DNA from: Pantoea sp. Eser
GTDB lineage: Bacteria > Pseudomonadota > Gammaproteobacteria > Enterobacterales > Enterobacteriaceae
DNA: 64,000 nt
NCBI GenBank assembly: GCA_009830035.1
Contig: SZZY01000004.1
Location: 62,001 to 126,000 of the forward strand
Direction of reading: 5' to 3'
In this document: in pieces, positions 32,765 through 42,920 of the stretch
How positions within the stretch are numbered: position 1 is the first letter of the stretch
Layout: each line of letters starts with the position of its first letter
The notes under the pieces: model-generated
Seen by the model: only the letters and a program-made list of their open reading frames with translations
Database searches by the model: none
Told to the model about the DNA's origin: nothing
Translations under genes and position numbers: made by a program

Positions 32765-34455
32765 AGCCGTAACGCACAGCCTTAAACTGCAGGCTGGGTT
32801 TACCAGCAGGTGGCGTCAGCGCTTTGGTGTACAGCTGCCATGTCTTACCGTCCCAGCTATAAACAATAGAGGCATTTTCGGTCCGGTTGGTGAGGTAAAT
32901 TTTGTTATTTACCGCATCCTGCATGGCAACCGGCGGTAAAGTGATTTGCTGTTCACCCTTAGCGTTAAGAAGGTCACCGACCATGAGATCTTCTTTCACC
33001 AGATTCATGTGGTTACCGGTATAGCGCCAGTTATCCATCGCCTGGCGAAACGCTTCGAGCTGCTGTTGATATTCAGGAACCTGCGCGAGATTGCTAAGCT
33101 GCCAAGGATCGCGTTGCAGATCGTAAAACTCTTCTGCCGGGCGGGGTGCAAACCAGCTTTGCTGCGCTTTGGTTAACTGATGCGCTTTTTCGGCTTTCAC
33201 CAGCGCACGCATGGTCATTTGTACATCGCGGAAGGGAATGCTGACCGCGCCGGGGGGGAGTGTTCATGTTGCGAACATACTGATAATCCTTATCGCGAAT
33301 AAACAGCGAACGCACGTTGACGTTATCCATACGCCCACGAACACCGTAAACAAACTGGCGGGCCGGAGCATTGCTTTTGGATAAATCAATGCCCTTCATA
33401 TAATCCGGCACGTCAGCGCTGGCGTAGCCAAGGATTGTCGGGGCCAGGTCTTCAAATGAAATTAATCGTTGGTCGACGCTACCCGGAGCAGGCCAGCCAG
33501 CCGGGCGGTATTTTTCAGGAATGTGGATCATCAGCGGTACGTGCGTTCCCGAATCGTAACCTTCACGCTTTTTCCTGGGTAAACCGTCGCCATTATCTGC
33601 GGCAAAAATAACGATGGTGTTATTCCACAGTTTATCCTGCTTCAGTGTATCAATCAGATTACCAACCTGCATGTCCATCACGTGGATATTATCATACAGG
33701 GTTGCCAGCTCTTTGCGGGTTTCTGTCGTGTCCTGATACCAGGGCTCTATATTAACCCTGGCCGGATCGGTAGAGGTGTACTGATAATGTGAGCGAACCT
33801 CGTCCCAGACTTTGGTTATATACTCAAAACCTTTCGGCACATTATCTTTGGTAAATAAGGCGGATTCATGCGTAATTTGTGGGTTAAAGTTCATAAAGAA
33901 TGGCTTGCCCTGCAAATCGTAATTACGCGACGCCGCCGGCACTAACAGGTCCTTTATGTTGCTGTATTGACCATGCTGGCTCCAGAGAGAAAAGGGGCCA
34001 GTATCGGCGTGCCCTTTGGTAAATTGATAATCCGTTTTGGTATCGTTATAGGTAAAATATCCAGCACGACGCAGTAACTCCGGGTAACCCTTTATCCACG
34101 AAGGCGGAACGCCAACATAGCCTCCTCCAGGGCGGGTTGCTGTACGCATATGCTGCAGGCCGATAGTATTAGGGAACGCGCCGGTAATCAGCCCCGCCCG
34201 CGAAGGCGCAGAAACGCCGGCCATGGTAAATGCGTTAGTAAAGCGTACCGACTCTTTCGCCAGCGCATCAAGATGCGGCGTTCGCGCTACTTTGTCGCCG
34301 TAAACACCGAGACGCGGGTTCATATCCTCGGTGAGGATCAAAATGATGTTCGGCCGAACGCTATTAATTTGCGCACTGAAATCATGCTCTGTCGCAGAGG
34401 CGGCGGGGTGGAAGAGCACGCCTGAAATCATGGTAGCCAGTAAAAGAGGTTCCAC
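32761..34455 (-). pseudogene. Ser-type sulfatase, frameshifted and fused to its maturase
   Basis: A periplasmic sulfatase of the alkaline phosphatase superfamily. I chose the GTG at 34455 because AAGGAGAG lies 7 bases upstream and a Sec signal follows (EPLLLATMISGVLFHPAASA). Metal site NIILILTEDMN and the active-site motif SAPSRAG (Ser-x-Pro-Ser-Arg) mark a Ser-type enzyme that needs the anaerobic maturase encoded next. A C-tract near 33247-33253 is one base long, shifting MNTPP; the original continuation RDVQMTMRALVKAEKAHQLT reads from about 33230. The C-terminus (EEFYDLQRDPWQLSNLAQ, YSWDGKTWQLYTK) runs to about 32770 and then directly into maturase sequence. The substrate is unknown; the nearby sugar-acid operon suggests a carbohydrate sulfate. 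Confidence 0.85.
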
Positions 34456-34573
34456 TGTTCTCTCCTTGTGATTCATAATTTTCTTATCGCAATACCGTTT
34501 TATTAGCTGTAACAACGCTGTTGTGAGCGTCCAATATGAACGGTGATTACCTGATAAATTGCTGGGAAAGTGC

Positions 34574-34623
34574 AAAAAAAAACTGATTTATCGTTTTTCG
34601 TATAACAAGAAACGATAAATCAG
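34574..34623 (-). terminator. Terminator- or attenuator-like hairpin upstream of the sulfatase
   Basis: Perfect 14-bp inverted arms (34583-34596 and 34610-34623) with a 13-base spacer are followed on the minus strand by T9. It lies 120 bases before the sulfatase start in the same direction, so it may end transcription of a lost upstream gene, act as an attenuator, or be an operator. Confidence 0.6.
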
Positions 34624-35405
34624 ATTTCGTCCGGTGGGTTTGGTAACGATCGTTTTCGACACTACTGACAGATGAAATTATTCTCAACGCTTAAAATTAT
34701 ATTTTGAGAGCAACATCACTTAACGAATGACGATAAAAATAGATCTGCGTTTCTTATCACTTTTCTGCCCAGCTAATTTACCTCTTTTTTCTAAATAAAC
34801 AACGCGTGCCTTTTATATTATAAGATAACTGGTGAGTTGCTGAGAAATATTTCATCGCGCTATCAATATTTCATGTCGGGGCAATTCGTCGTAATCGCGA
34901 TTTTTACTATTGATAAAAGATTTAATTAAGGGAAGGCGTTACTTATTTTTACAGGGCTTCCATCGCAATCAGAACGTGGTTATAAATGCTGTGATTGATC
35001 AAGTTTTGGAGCAAACGCATATTGGCTTTTAACTGCCTGCGTACAGGAAGAGCAAAAATATTGTAGCTGGCAGGGCCTGCGCCCCTTACAGGAGTATGTC
35101 TGGTCATGTTCTTTGACACTTCGTATGCTGATTGAATCAGCACAAGCGGGTTGTAGGCGGTTTAGCTAATTTCGTTGTCCTGAACTTTCTATACTCATTG
35201 GCAGCGGAAACGCTGATCTCTCAACCGCACCGCATTTACCAATCAGTCAGTTGCTGACCAGCTCCTCGCTGATTAGCTTTAAAAAAGCCCAATTCCTCCT
35301 CTGAGCATTTGAAACAGGTTACAAATCTGACCATTGCGGGTTGATTGCATCAGTAAAGGCTGGAGAATAACGGCATGATTCACCTTTCCAGACCCGGCGC
35401 TCATC
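34624..35405 (+). other. Intergenic region with one possible gene remnant
   Basis: Mostly AT-rich, without supported genes. A 64-codon minus frame (34949-35143) ending RRQLKANMRLLQNLINHSIY could be a gene remnant but shows no family I recognise. The 3' part presumably contains the IclR promoter. Confidence 0.4.
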
Positions 35406-36099
35406 ATGAACAGTACCGTCTATGACGCTTTCTGCTGCTTGGAGCTCCTCGCTTCAGCGAGCCGGCCCCAGGGAATTCGCGAAATGGGCCGTGAACTGGC
35501 GCTCGACTCGGCTAAAATAACGCGCCTGATGAAAACGCTGCTGGCGCTGGATATGGTGCATCGCGATGCGCGGCGCAAATACAGCCTCGGCATCGGTATC
35601 CATCGTCTCTCGGCGTACGCTATCCATAATTCAGCGTTTTATAATGCGGTAATCGGCATTCTGGAAGAGAGCGGAAATCCGGCTATTTCTATTGTTATCG
35701 GCGTCCTGAGTGGCACTAACGTGGTCTATATCATCCATACACGTGGAGGAGAAAGTATTGCCCGTGCTATCGGGAATTATCAATCCTATCCGGTTCATGA
35801 CTCGGTGATTGGCATCAAATTATTATCAGCGATGAGTGATGAGTGATGAGGAAATTACCAGTCAAATCGGCATTCATGATTATCGGCTACTTAAAAACGA
35901 TATCGAGCAGGCACGCCGCCATCAGGTGTTCGCTAAAGCGTATGGTCAGCATGATTATCGACTGGCATGTAATATCCCCGGCATGCCTGTGGCCATCGCC
36001 TTATCCAATATCAACAGTGAAAAGATGGACGTTGAGATGTTAAGTTTGTACCTGATATCAGCCGCGAAGAAATCAGTGGCGAAAAACTTCCTGTGTTAA
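35406..36099 (+). pseudogene. IclR-family transcriptional regulator, broken by a 7-nt duplication
   Basis: An N-terminal winged helix (VYDAFCCLELLASASRPQGI; IREMGRELALDSAKITRLMK) is followed by the IclR effector domain (SVIGIKLLSAMSDE ... LACNIPGMPVAIALSNI). At 35831-35847 the 7-base unit AGTGATG is repeated in tandem; the original reads MSDEEITSQIG. The duplication creates an in-frame TGA and shifts the rest of the protein to another frame ending at 36099. It converges on the sugar-acid operon and its stop codon overlaps that of dgoA. It was probably the operon regulator. Confidence 0.85.
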
Positions 36100-36681
36100 G
36101 TCAATAATTTACAGCGCTTCGCCGTTTCGGCAACCGACTGTCCGGGCCTGTAGAGCGACGAACCTATCCCGACACTGTCATAGTGAACCAGATAGTCAGC
36201 CGCATTATCGACCGTGATTCCGCCGACCGCTGAAAACCGTACCGGTTGAGAAAGCGGGCCTTTGATCAGTTGCGGATAATTAACCGGCAATGCCAGGCCG
36301 GAAATATTTTCATCACCTTCACGCCCAGTTCCGCAGCAAGGAAAATTTCGCTGGCGCTAAAAACCCCCCGGCATAAAATGTTAATGTCTGCTTTTTCGCC
36401 TAGGCTATCACCTGCGGATTAAGATTGGGTGTGAGAATAAACCGGGCTCCGGCTGCAATGCTTTCATCGACCTTGCGGCTATTAACAACCGTTCCTGCGC
36501 CAATATTCAGGCCGGGACCGAAGTGCTTAACCGCCCCCTGAATACTAGATTGCCAGTCAGGCGAGTTAGTAGTGATTTCTACCTGGCTGATGTCATTATC
36601 CAGCAGGCAGCGGATATGTTGATTAACGTCTTCAGGGTGAATGCCCCGTAATATAGCGATAACCTGTGAGTTAATAGCCAT
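36096..36681 (-). pseudogene. dgoA: 2-dehydro-3-deoxy-6-phosphogalactonate aldolase (DgoA-like), nonsense and shifts
   Basis: This class I aldolase would cleave KDPGal to pyruvate and glyceraldehyde 3-phosphate. The ATG at 36681 starts INSQVIAILRGIHPEDVNQH; EITTNSPDWQSSI and GAGTVVNSRKVDESIAAGA are typical. A TAG at 36400-36402 (Gln expected, in a CCAGG context) stops the frame after NPQVIA. The remainder (CRGVFSASEIFLAAELGVKV, then FSAVGGITVDNAADYL) is in two frames, with a shift near 36290. The substrate Lys lies in the broken KVMKIFPA region. Last gene of the leftward operon. Confidence 0.85.
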
Positions 36682-36689
36682 GGCGGAAT

Positions 36690-37574
36690 ACCTCATTCAG
36701 TCCGGCTATCAAGCAAGGCGGTTTCAGCAGGCAGAAATTCTGCCTGCTGATTTAGCGCCTCACAGGCCAGCCGGTAATGCGCTAACAGGCTTTCAGTGCC
36801 GATAAAACAGATCGTCTCCTGGTCAGTAGCCCCAGATAAAACTTAATGGCCAATCAGTAACCCGGATAGCCATGACGCTGCCGCCTCTGCCGCGAGGGCC
36901 TTAAGGATGTAACGACCGCGACAGCGAAAAAGTTCGCTAACCAGATCGGTTTGTCGATGCTGAATACTCTGCGCCGTTTCAATACCGTCCAGAAATGCTT
37001 AATGTGATCAGCATTGCTCGGGCAATCCCTTGCCCAGCACCGAGTGGTTAAGCAATAGCGCATACAGCTCACCGGTCATCAGCGTCTGTAATCGGGTCAC
37101 CTGCTGCTGCTGACGATCGATTCTGAGCCACTTGCTGTGGGTGCCAACAGCGGCAAAGTTCTGCACAGCAGAGAGCATCAACGCGCCGGCCAGCTGCATC
37201 TCATCTCTTCCCCACGGCAGATTTCATTTACCCACCTATCAGATATACCCGGACGCAGACTCACCGCGGGTTCGGGATGATCCACGGCAACGGCTGGCCT
37301 TTACCGAAAAGCGCGCTGAAGCTAAGCGGTAAACTGAGATAGCCCGCTTCGGCGATGCCGATATTGCTGCCAATCATGCCGCACAATATAACCGGCAGCT
37401 GTTCGTCGTAAGCCTCGCCGAGCCGTAACAGTTGCTGCTGCAATATTAACGGCAACGCATCGCGCTGGCATTACCGACTCCGCAGTCCGCCTCGACCGTT
37501 TTGATAACCCTGCCATTACGTACGCTCAGCGCCCGAAAATTACTGGTGCCCCAGTTGACAGCGATATAGTTCAT
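36690..37574 (-). pseudogene. dgoK: 2-dehydro-3-deoxygalactonokinase (DgoK-like), multiply frameshifted
   Basis: This kinase would phosphorylate 2-keto-3-deoxygalactonate for DgoA. The ATG at 37574 overlaps the stop of the upstream aldolase gene by four bases. N-terminal IAVNWGTSNFRALSV is the ASKHA-type opening. The frame changes near 37450 (LPVILCGMIGSNIGIAEAGY follows), again near 37240 (MLSAVQNFAAVGTHSKWLRI, LMTGELYALLLNHSVLGKGL) and near 37020 (SELFRCRGRYILKALAAEAA). A TAG/TAA-type stop follows LSGLLIGH. At least three lesions. Confidence 0.82.
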
Positions 37575-38467
37575 GCCTGCCTCTCCAGTACCGCCAGCGG
37601 CAGCGCATCGGTCAGTTCCTTCAGCTCCTGACGGGTCATCTCATCCAGGCTTTTTGCCGGTTCGCGGACGTAGTCACTGCTAAAAATCCCCGCCCGGTGC
37701 AGCACGGTTTTATGAATAGCCACGCCGATACCGGGCTGGACACCGTAGCGAAGAAAGGGCAGGTAAAGGTAAAAATGACTCTGGGCTGCTTTTCGATCCT
37801 GATGCCAGTAATGAAGAATGGTATTAATCACGTCCGGGAATTCGCAGGCGGGCATCTTGCCGGTTATCCCCCGGCAGAGTTCTTCAAACAGAAAACCGGC
37901 ATTCAGGCCGCCAAACAGGCCGACTCGATCGCCTAATGCCTGTTTCAGTGCGCTGATTTTTAGCGTCGTCGGCGGCTGTTCAACTTTGATGTACTTAATG
38001 GTCGGGAAATCTTCGCAAACACCGACCAGCGTCGCCACCGGCATGGTCACGCTGGTCATCAGGGGTGCATCCTGAATCAGGATATCGATACTGCAGGCCT
38101 GACTGATATCCCGCCAGAAGAGGTAGAGCCCTTCCGGGCCGGGTTTAACCACGGCGGGTGGATTGACCATGGCGATATCGGCACCCCAACGCTGTACCCG
38201 GTTGATCTCATCAATCGCGACGGCTGAAGAGGCGCCGCCCGCCGCCGCAACCAGCGGCAAATCGCCGACCTGTTTTTTGACGCAGTAAAAAAACGCTTGC
38301 TTCTCATCCTGCGTCAGGGCATAACTTTCAGAGGCGTTGCCAAACAGCGCCAGTCCATCAATACCCTGCTGCAATAAAAAGTGGACCAGGCGTTCAACCG
38401 AGGCAAGATCCAGCTCGCCTTGTTCAGTAAACGCGGTGGCCAAAATAGGCACGTTACCTTTTAGCAT
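37571..38467 (-). CDS. Dihydrodipicolinate synthase/KDG-aldolase family protein, apparently intact
   Basis: The 298-residue protein has the DapA/NanA/KdgA barrel: GNVPILATAFTEQGELDLAS, the FGNASESYALTQDEK strand, DILIQDAPLM in place of the usual YNxP, and the Schiff-base strand TIKYIKVEQP with Lys near residue 165. It would aldol-cleave or dehydrate a 2-keto-3-deoxy acid. It sits between the dehydratase (7-base overlap) and dgoK (4-base overlap), so it was co-transcribed with a galactonate-type pathway. It is the only member of the operon without a visible lesion. Substrate not predictable from sequence. Confidence 0.8.
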   Translation of the reverse strand: MLKGNVPILATAFTEQGELDLASVERLVHFLLQQGIDGLALFGNASESYALTQDEKQAFFYCVKKQVGDLPLVAAAGGASSAVAIDEINRVQRWGADIAMVNPPAVVKPGPEGLYLFWRDISQACSIDILIQDAPLMTSVTMPVATLVGVCEDFPTIKYIKVEQPPTTLKISALKQALGDRVGLFGGLNAGFLFEELCRGITGKMPACEFPDVINTILHYWHQDRKAAQSHFYLYLPFLRYGVQPGIGVAIHKTVLHRAGIFSSDYVREPAKSLDEMTRQELKELTDALPLAVLERQA

Positions 38468-39612
38468 GTTGCCTCCGTCAGATGTTTACGTAGACGATTT
38501 TCACCGATTTCAATCCCCAGTCCGGCACCCTGAGGTAACTGATATGCGCCTTGTTCACAGACCAGCGGCTGTTTAAGTAGCTGATTAGCGACGTTGAAAA
38601 CCGGAGGCTGGTACTCAAGCATAAATAGGTTAGGAATAGCGGCAGCGGCATGGATTGAGGCGGCGATACACGGGCCCTGGCCCACGCTGAGATGAGGAGC
38701 AATACGCAGGTTCCGGGTTTCCGCCAGCGCGGCGATGTGCATCAGTTCACTGATACCGGTACGGCCAACATCAGGTTGCAGAATGTCTGCGGCGCGTTGC
38801 TCAATCAGCGGCTTAAACTGGTAACGCGTGCGTTCCGTTTCACCCAGCGCAATAGCAATCGGGCTTTTGGCGCGCAGTTCACGATGACCGGCAACGTCTT
38901 CAGGCAGCAGCGGCGCCTCAAGGAAGCCGACACCGAGCGCATGCAGGTGCTGTGAGAGCTCACTCGCTTCGGTAACGCTGTAATTCCAGTGGGCATCAAC
39001 GAAGAGCTGTGCTTCCGGGCCGAGCGCTTCACGGATAAATTGTACATTGTGGATGCCTTCGCTGACGCCATAACCCAGCGCCAGCTTAAAGGCGTTCCTG
39101 CCAGCGTCTGGGCAACAGAGCACGGGATTCCAGATCCGGTTCCGGCAAGCCGGAGACATAGCAAGGAATCGTCTCGCGGTAGTCTCCCCCAAGTAGTTGA
39201 TACAACGGCAGATTGAGGATCTGCCCTTTAAGATCCCACAGGGCGATATCCACGGCGGCCAGCGCATCAATATGGTAGCCAGTGGTATGTCCGCGATCGC
39301 GCATCGCATCGTACATGCGTGAATTCAGCACGGCGCTATCAAAGGGCGATCGACCGATAATTAACGGCCTGAACAGTTGGTTGATCAGTTCAGCAATCAC
39401 CTGCGGCACTACCGGTGCCAGCGCCTCGCCCCAGCCGACGTGGCCGTCGTGGGTGGTAATCTTTACCAGGCGTTTCCATCTTGCGGGATATAGACGCAGC
39501 GGTATTCAGGACGGTAATAATAATCCGCTTCATCGCCAGCGGCGTTGCCGCCCAGATAGATCTGGTCAGCGGCAATTTTTAGCGGAAAGCATTCAACCTG
39601 ACTGATTTGCAT
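38461..39612 (-). pseudogene. Mandelate racemase/muconate-type (enolase superfamily) sugar-acid dehydratase, broken
   Basis: The enzyme would dehydrate a hexonate to its 2-keto-3-deoxy form. Starting at 39612 (MQISQVECFPLKIAADQIYL) the frame is lost near 39465; the second part (HDGHVGWGEALAPVVPQVIA; AALAAVDIALWDLKGQ-type motif) is lost near 39095, and the third (FVDAHWNYSVTEASELSQHL, FLEAPLLPED, GETERTRYQFKPLIEQ, LQPDVGRTGISELMHIAALA) runs to 38461. The metal ligands Asp, Glu and Glu and a catalytic His in APHLSVGQGP are visible. Two one-base shifts. It follows the MFS gene by 17 bases. Confidence 0.82.
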
Positions 39613-39629
39613 AATAACTCCGGTTCAGA

Positions 39630-40952
39630 TTAATCAAGGATTTTGCCGGCGGTCTCTTTGGCGAACCACACCGCAATAAAAGAGACGAGGGCAGTGATCA
39701 TCACGTACCAGGCGGGAGAGAGAGCGGATCGCCGGTCCAGGCAATCAGGCTGGCTGAAGCCAGAAGCGTTACGCCACTAAACACCGCCACCGTCAGGTTT
39801 TAGGCGACGGCAATGCCGCCGTAGCGAATCGCGGTGGGAAAAAGCTCCCCCATCGCTGCGCCACAGCCGCCGTTAAACATGGCGACAAACACCCCAGCAG
39901 GCTCATGGCCACTATCGACGTCATCACCGAGCCTTGCGTCATCAGCAACATGGCGGGATAGGTCAGCAGAATGAAGCCGCCACATCCCATCAGCATCAAC
40001 GGACGGCGTCCCCAGCGATCGGAAAGATAGCCGGTAAGCGGCATACAGATAGCGACACTGAGCAAGCCCAGCGTGGTGATGAGATAAGCGTCGGTACGGC
40101 TGTAATGCAGGTGGGTGGAGAGGTAGCCCGGCATAGAGGATTGCAGCACCCAGCTGCTGACCGCTTTAACCACCACAAAGCCGACGCAGAAAAGCAGGGC
40201 GCGACCGGATGAGCTGAGCGTTTTACGCAGCGGCGATTTCTCGATCTTTCCGCTGGCCTGCAGCTTATGAAATGCAGCCGAGTCTTCCATATTGCGGCGC
40301 ATGTACAGCCCACCCAGGTCGAGCGGAGCAGCAAGCAGAAAGGGAATGCGCCATCCCCAGTCGTTCATTGCGGCTTGCCTAACGCATGGGTCGGCAGCAG
40401 TACCAGCCCTGAGCCACAAACGAAGGCCATAAAGCTGAATTTTTCGCTCCAGCAGGTGAGGGTAGCCCGCCGGTTCGGTGCGGCGCTTTCGGCCAGATAA
40501 GTGATAACGCCGGAGCTTTCACTGCCCGCCGCAAAGCCCTGCACCAGTCGGGTTATCACCAGCAGGATTGGGGCAGTAATGCCTGCCTGGTGCCAGGTCG
40601 GCAAAATCCCCATCACAAAGGTTGAGAGTTAGGTAATAACAATAACCGTGACCAGCACTTTGCGTCGGCCCAGACGATCGCCCATTGAGCCGAAGAACAG
40701 CCCGCCCAATGGACGCATAAGAAAGCCGGAACCGAACACGGCGAAAGACTTTAACAGCGCGGTCGCCGGATCGGCGCTGACAAAAAAGTTGCTGGCGATA
40801 ATGGCCGCCAGCGTGCCGTACAAGCCAAAATCAAACCACTCGATAAAGTGACCTATCCCGGCAGACATCATAATTTTGGCGGTGCGTCTGGGCGAACGTT
40901 TAACTGTCGTCGGCGCGACCTCAATACCGTACTGGCGGGCTGAATGATCCAT
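39630..40952 (-). pseudogene. MFS transporter (metabolite:H+ symporter family), broken
   Basis: About 440 codons of a 12-helix transporter of the MHS type. Signature GSMGDRLGRRKVLV after helix 2 and TGYLSDRWGRRPLM in the second half are visible, plus FIEWFDFGLYGTLA in helix 1. A TAA at 40629-40631 interrupts VIT-LSTFVMGILP; shifts lie near 40370 (GKPQ to MNDWGWRIPFLLAAP) and near 39895 (SLLG to VFVAMFNGG). A TAA/TAG-like stop follows GGIAVA near 39800. First gene of the leftward sugar-acid operon, presumably the importer. Confidence 0.82.
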
Positions 40953-41153
40953 ACGCTCTCTTGAAGGGGATAACGATGACCACATCGGGTGGCTGTTGGG
41001 ATGAGCGTATGAGCTTTAGGCGGAGCATGTCGGAACGGGCGAGTATTGCGTGAGGTGGAGCAAAGATTGAATCGTTTTTTTGCTTCACATAGTGAAGCAA
41101 TGAACGGCGCGCCGGTTAAGTGCATGCATCTGCCCGGCTCCAATCCTGTTAAC

Positions 41154-41208
41154 TAAAAAAACGGCCAGAGCAGCAGAGAGCACCTTCCTCGCCGCCACGC
41201 TGGCCGTT
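41154..41208 (-). terminator. Terminator downstream of uhpT
   Basis: Nine-bp arms (41160-41168 and 41200-41208) enclose a GC-rich inner region and are followed on the minus strand by T7 (41154-41160). It lies 40 bases after the uhpT stop. Confidence 0.6.
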
Positions 41209-41247
41209 GCGATTTACCGTCAGCGACAGCTGATCAATTACCCAACA

Positions 41248-42639
41248 TCACGCCATCTTCAGCCGCTGCAGCCGTTTCTCGCGGCGGATTTTGCGCTCTT
41301 CCATTACCGCCACCATCGCCATCAGGCTGATACAGGCTATATCGGCGGCATCCAGCGCGGCAAAGGTGCCGGCCCAGCCGGTCAGGCCGAATATCGGCGT
41401 GCCGTCGGCGATCATGCCTAGGCCCAGATTGGCGAAGCTGTCGCCAATCAGATAGGCGAAGGTGCCTTTAATGCCATCTGCTGCACCGATGGCTTTTTTC
41501 GGCACAAAGCCGACCGCGGCGACGCCGATTAACAGCTGCGGACCAAACACCAGAAAGCCGAGCGCGAACAGCGAAGCCAGATAAATATACTGGTTGCTGG
41601 CATGCTGATAGATCCCCAATGTGGCAATGATCAGCGCCAGCGCCACACAGGCCACCAGCCCGCGACGACCGTTGGCCAGATCGGATAACCAGCCCCACAG
41701 CAGCGTGCCGACCAGCGCGCCGACTTCAAACAGGGTAAAGCCCTGAATCGCCACCTCTTTGGAGAGTTTCAGCTCCTGAAACGCGTAGACGGTTGACCAC
41801 TGATCGATGCACATGCGCACCACATACAGGAAGATGTTGGCGAAGCACAGCAGCCAGATCACTTTGTTTTTCAGCACGTACTCAACAAAGATTTGCCATT
41901 TGGTCATCGACTCATCTTCGGCTTCTTTATCTTCCTCGCTCAGCTCTCCGCCAAACAGCTCTTCGGCTTTGCCCAGCACATACGACTCCGGCGAATCACT
42001 GCCGAAACGCAGGCCGATAAAACCCACGATCAGCGCGATGATCGACGGGAAGATAAACATCCTAATCACGTGACCGTCGAACAGATAATTGGCACCAAAC
42101 AGCGCCACGCCTGCTGCACCGGCACCGCCGAGGTTATGCGAGATATTCCACATCCCCATATAGGTGCCACGCCCGCGGCGCGGGGTCCATTTGTTGATGG
42201 TGGAATAGCTACAGGATCCGCCGGTACTCTGGAAGAAACAGCTTAAGGCATAAAACGCAATCATCAGAAACAGGCTGACCGATCCGGCACCCATGCTGGC
42301 GCTGAAGCCCAGCATACAGATGGCCGACAGGATCAGCATAAACGGCAGGTACTGCTTGGTGTTTTTGCCGTCGGCGTAATAGGAAACCAGCGTTTTACCG
42401 ACGCCGTAGGTGATCGAGAAGCCGAGGCCAATCATCCCCAACTGCGTCATGCTCAGCCCGTAGGTGGTGATCATATCGTTCTGCGCAATGTTGAAGTTCT
42501 TGCGGATCAGATACATGGTCAGGTAGCCGATAAACACCACCAGATAGGACTGCATAAAGGGTCTGAACCACAGCTTGCGCCGCACGTCGAGCGGCAGGTC
42601 CAGGGTCGGCTTGCGCACCTGTTTGAGAAAGGCCAGCAT
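41248..42639 (-). CDS. uhpT: Hexose-6-phosphate:phosphate antiporter UhpT
   Basis: The 463-residue inner-membrane protein is nearly identical in length and highly similar to E. coli UhpT, importing glucose-6-phosphate in exchange for phosphate. The ATG at 42639 ([20 protein letters not shown]) follows TAGGAGAA. Helices and the signature [38 protein letters not shown] and [20 protein letters not shown] are intact. Transcription in relatives depends on UhpA phosphorylated by UhpBC on sensing external glucose-6-phosphate; here UhpB is broken and UhpC deleted, so induction is doubtful. No lesion is seen. Confidence 0.95.
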   Translation of the reverse strand: MLAFLKQVRKPTLDLPLDVRRKLWFRPFMQSYLVVFIGYLTMYLIRKNFNIAQNDMITTYGLSMTQLGMIGLGFSITYGVGKTLVSYYADGKNTKQYLPFMLILSAICMLGFSASMGAGSVSLFLMIAFYALSCFFQSTGGSCSYSTINKWTPRRGRGTYMGMWNISHNLGGAGAAGVALFGANYLFDGHVIRMFIFPSIIALIVGFIGLRFGSDSPESYVLGKAEELFGGELSEEDKEAEDESMTKWQIFVEYVLKNKVIWLLCFANIFLYVVRMCIDQWSTVYAFQELKLSKEVAIQGFTLFEVGALVGTLLWGWLSDLANGRRGLVACVALALIIATLGIYQHASNQYIYLASLFALGFLVFGPQLLIGVAAVGFVPKKAIGAADGIKGTFAYLIGDSFANLGLGMIADGTPIFGLTGWAGTFAALDAADIACISLMAMVAVMEERKIRREKRLQRLKMA

Positions 42640-42791
42640 GGATGGGGGTTCTCCTAGTTGGAAAAGCTGCAACGGGCAGCGAATGGCTGGCATTGTAAAA
42701 ATCAGCCGCCCGCCTGGCCTGAGACAGCCGCCAGGCGAAACCAGGAAAATTTCTTAGTTTTGCCCCACATGCGGCAAAAAGGAGAGGCGCA

Positions 42792-42920
42792 TCACGCTTT
42801 GTCGACTGGACGCGGCGTCTGCGCATTGAGAAACGGCAGCAGCCGCGCGGAGATGCCGGCCACAATCGCAATCACCGCAAAGAAGCCGCTCCAGTGCCAG
42901 CTGTCGATCACCCACGCCAG
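42792..42920 (-). pseudogene. uhpC: UhpC sensor, only the last ~40 residues remain
   Basis: The frame [20 protein letters not shown] to [13 protein letters not shown] is the last transmembrane helix and tail of the UhpC receptor, the glucose-6-phosphate sensor that activates UhpB. About 400 upstream residues are deleted, and the junction with uhpB lies at 42914-42920 in GCTGGCG. Confidence 0.85.
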
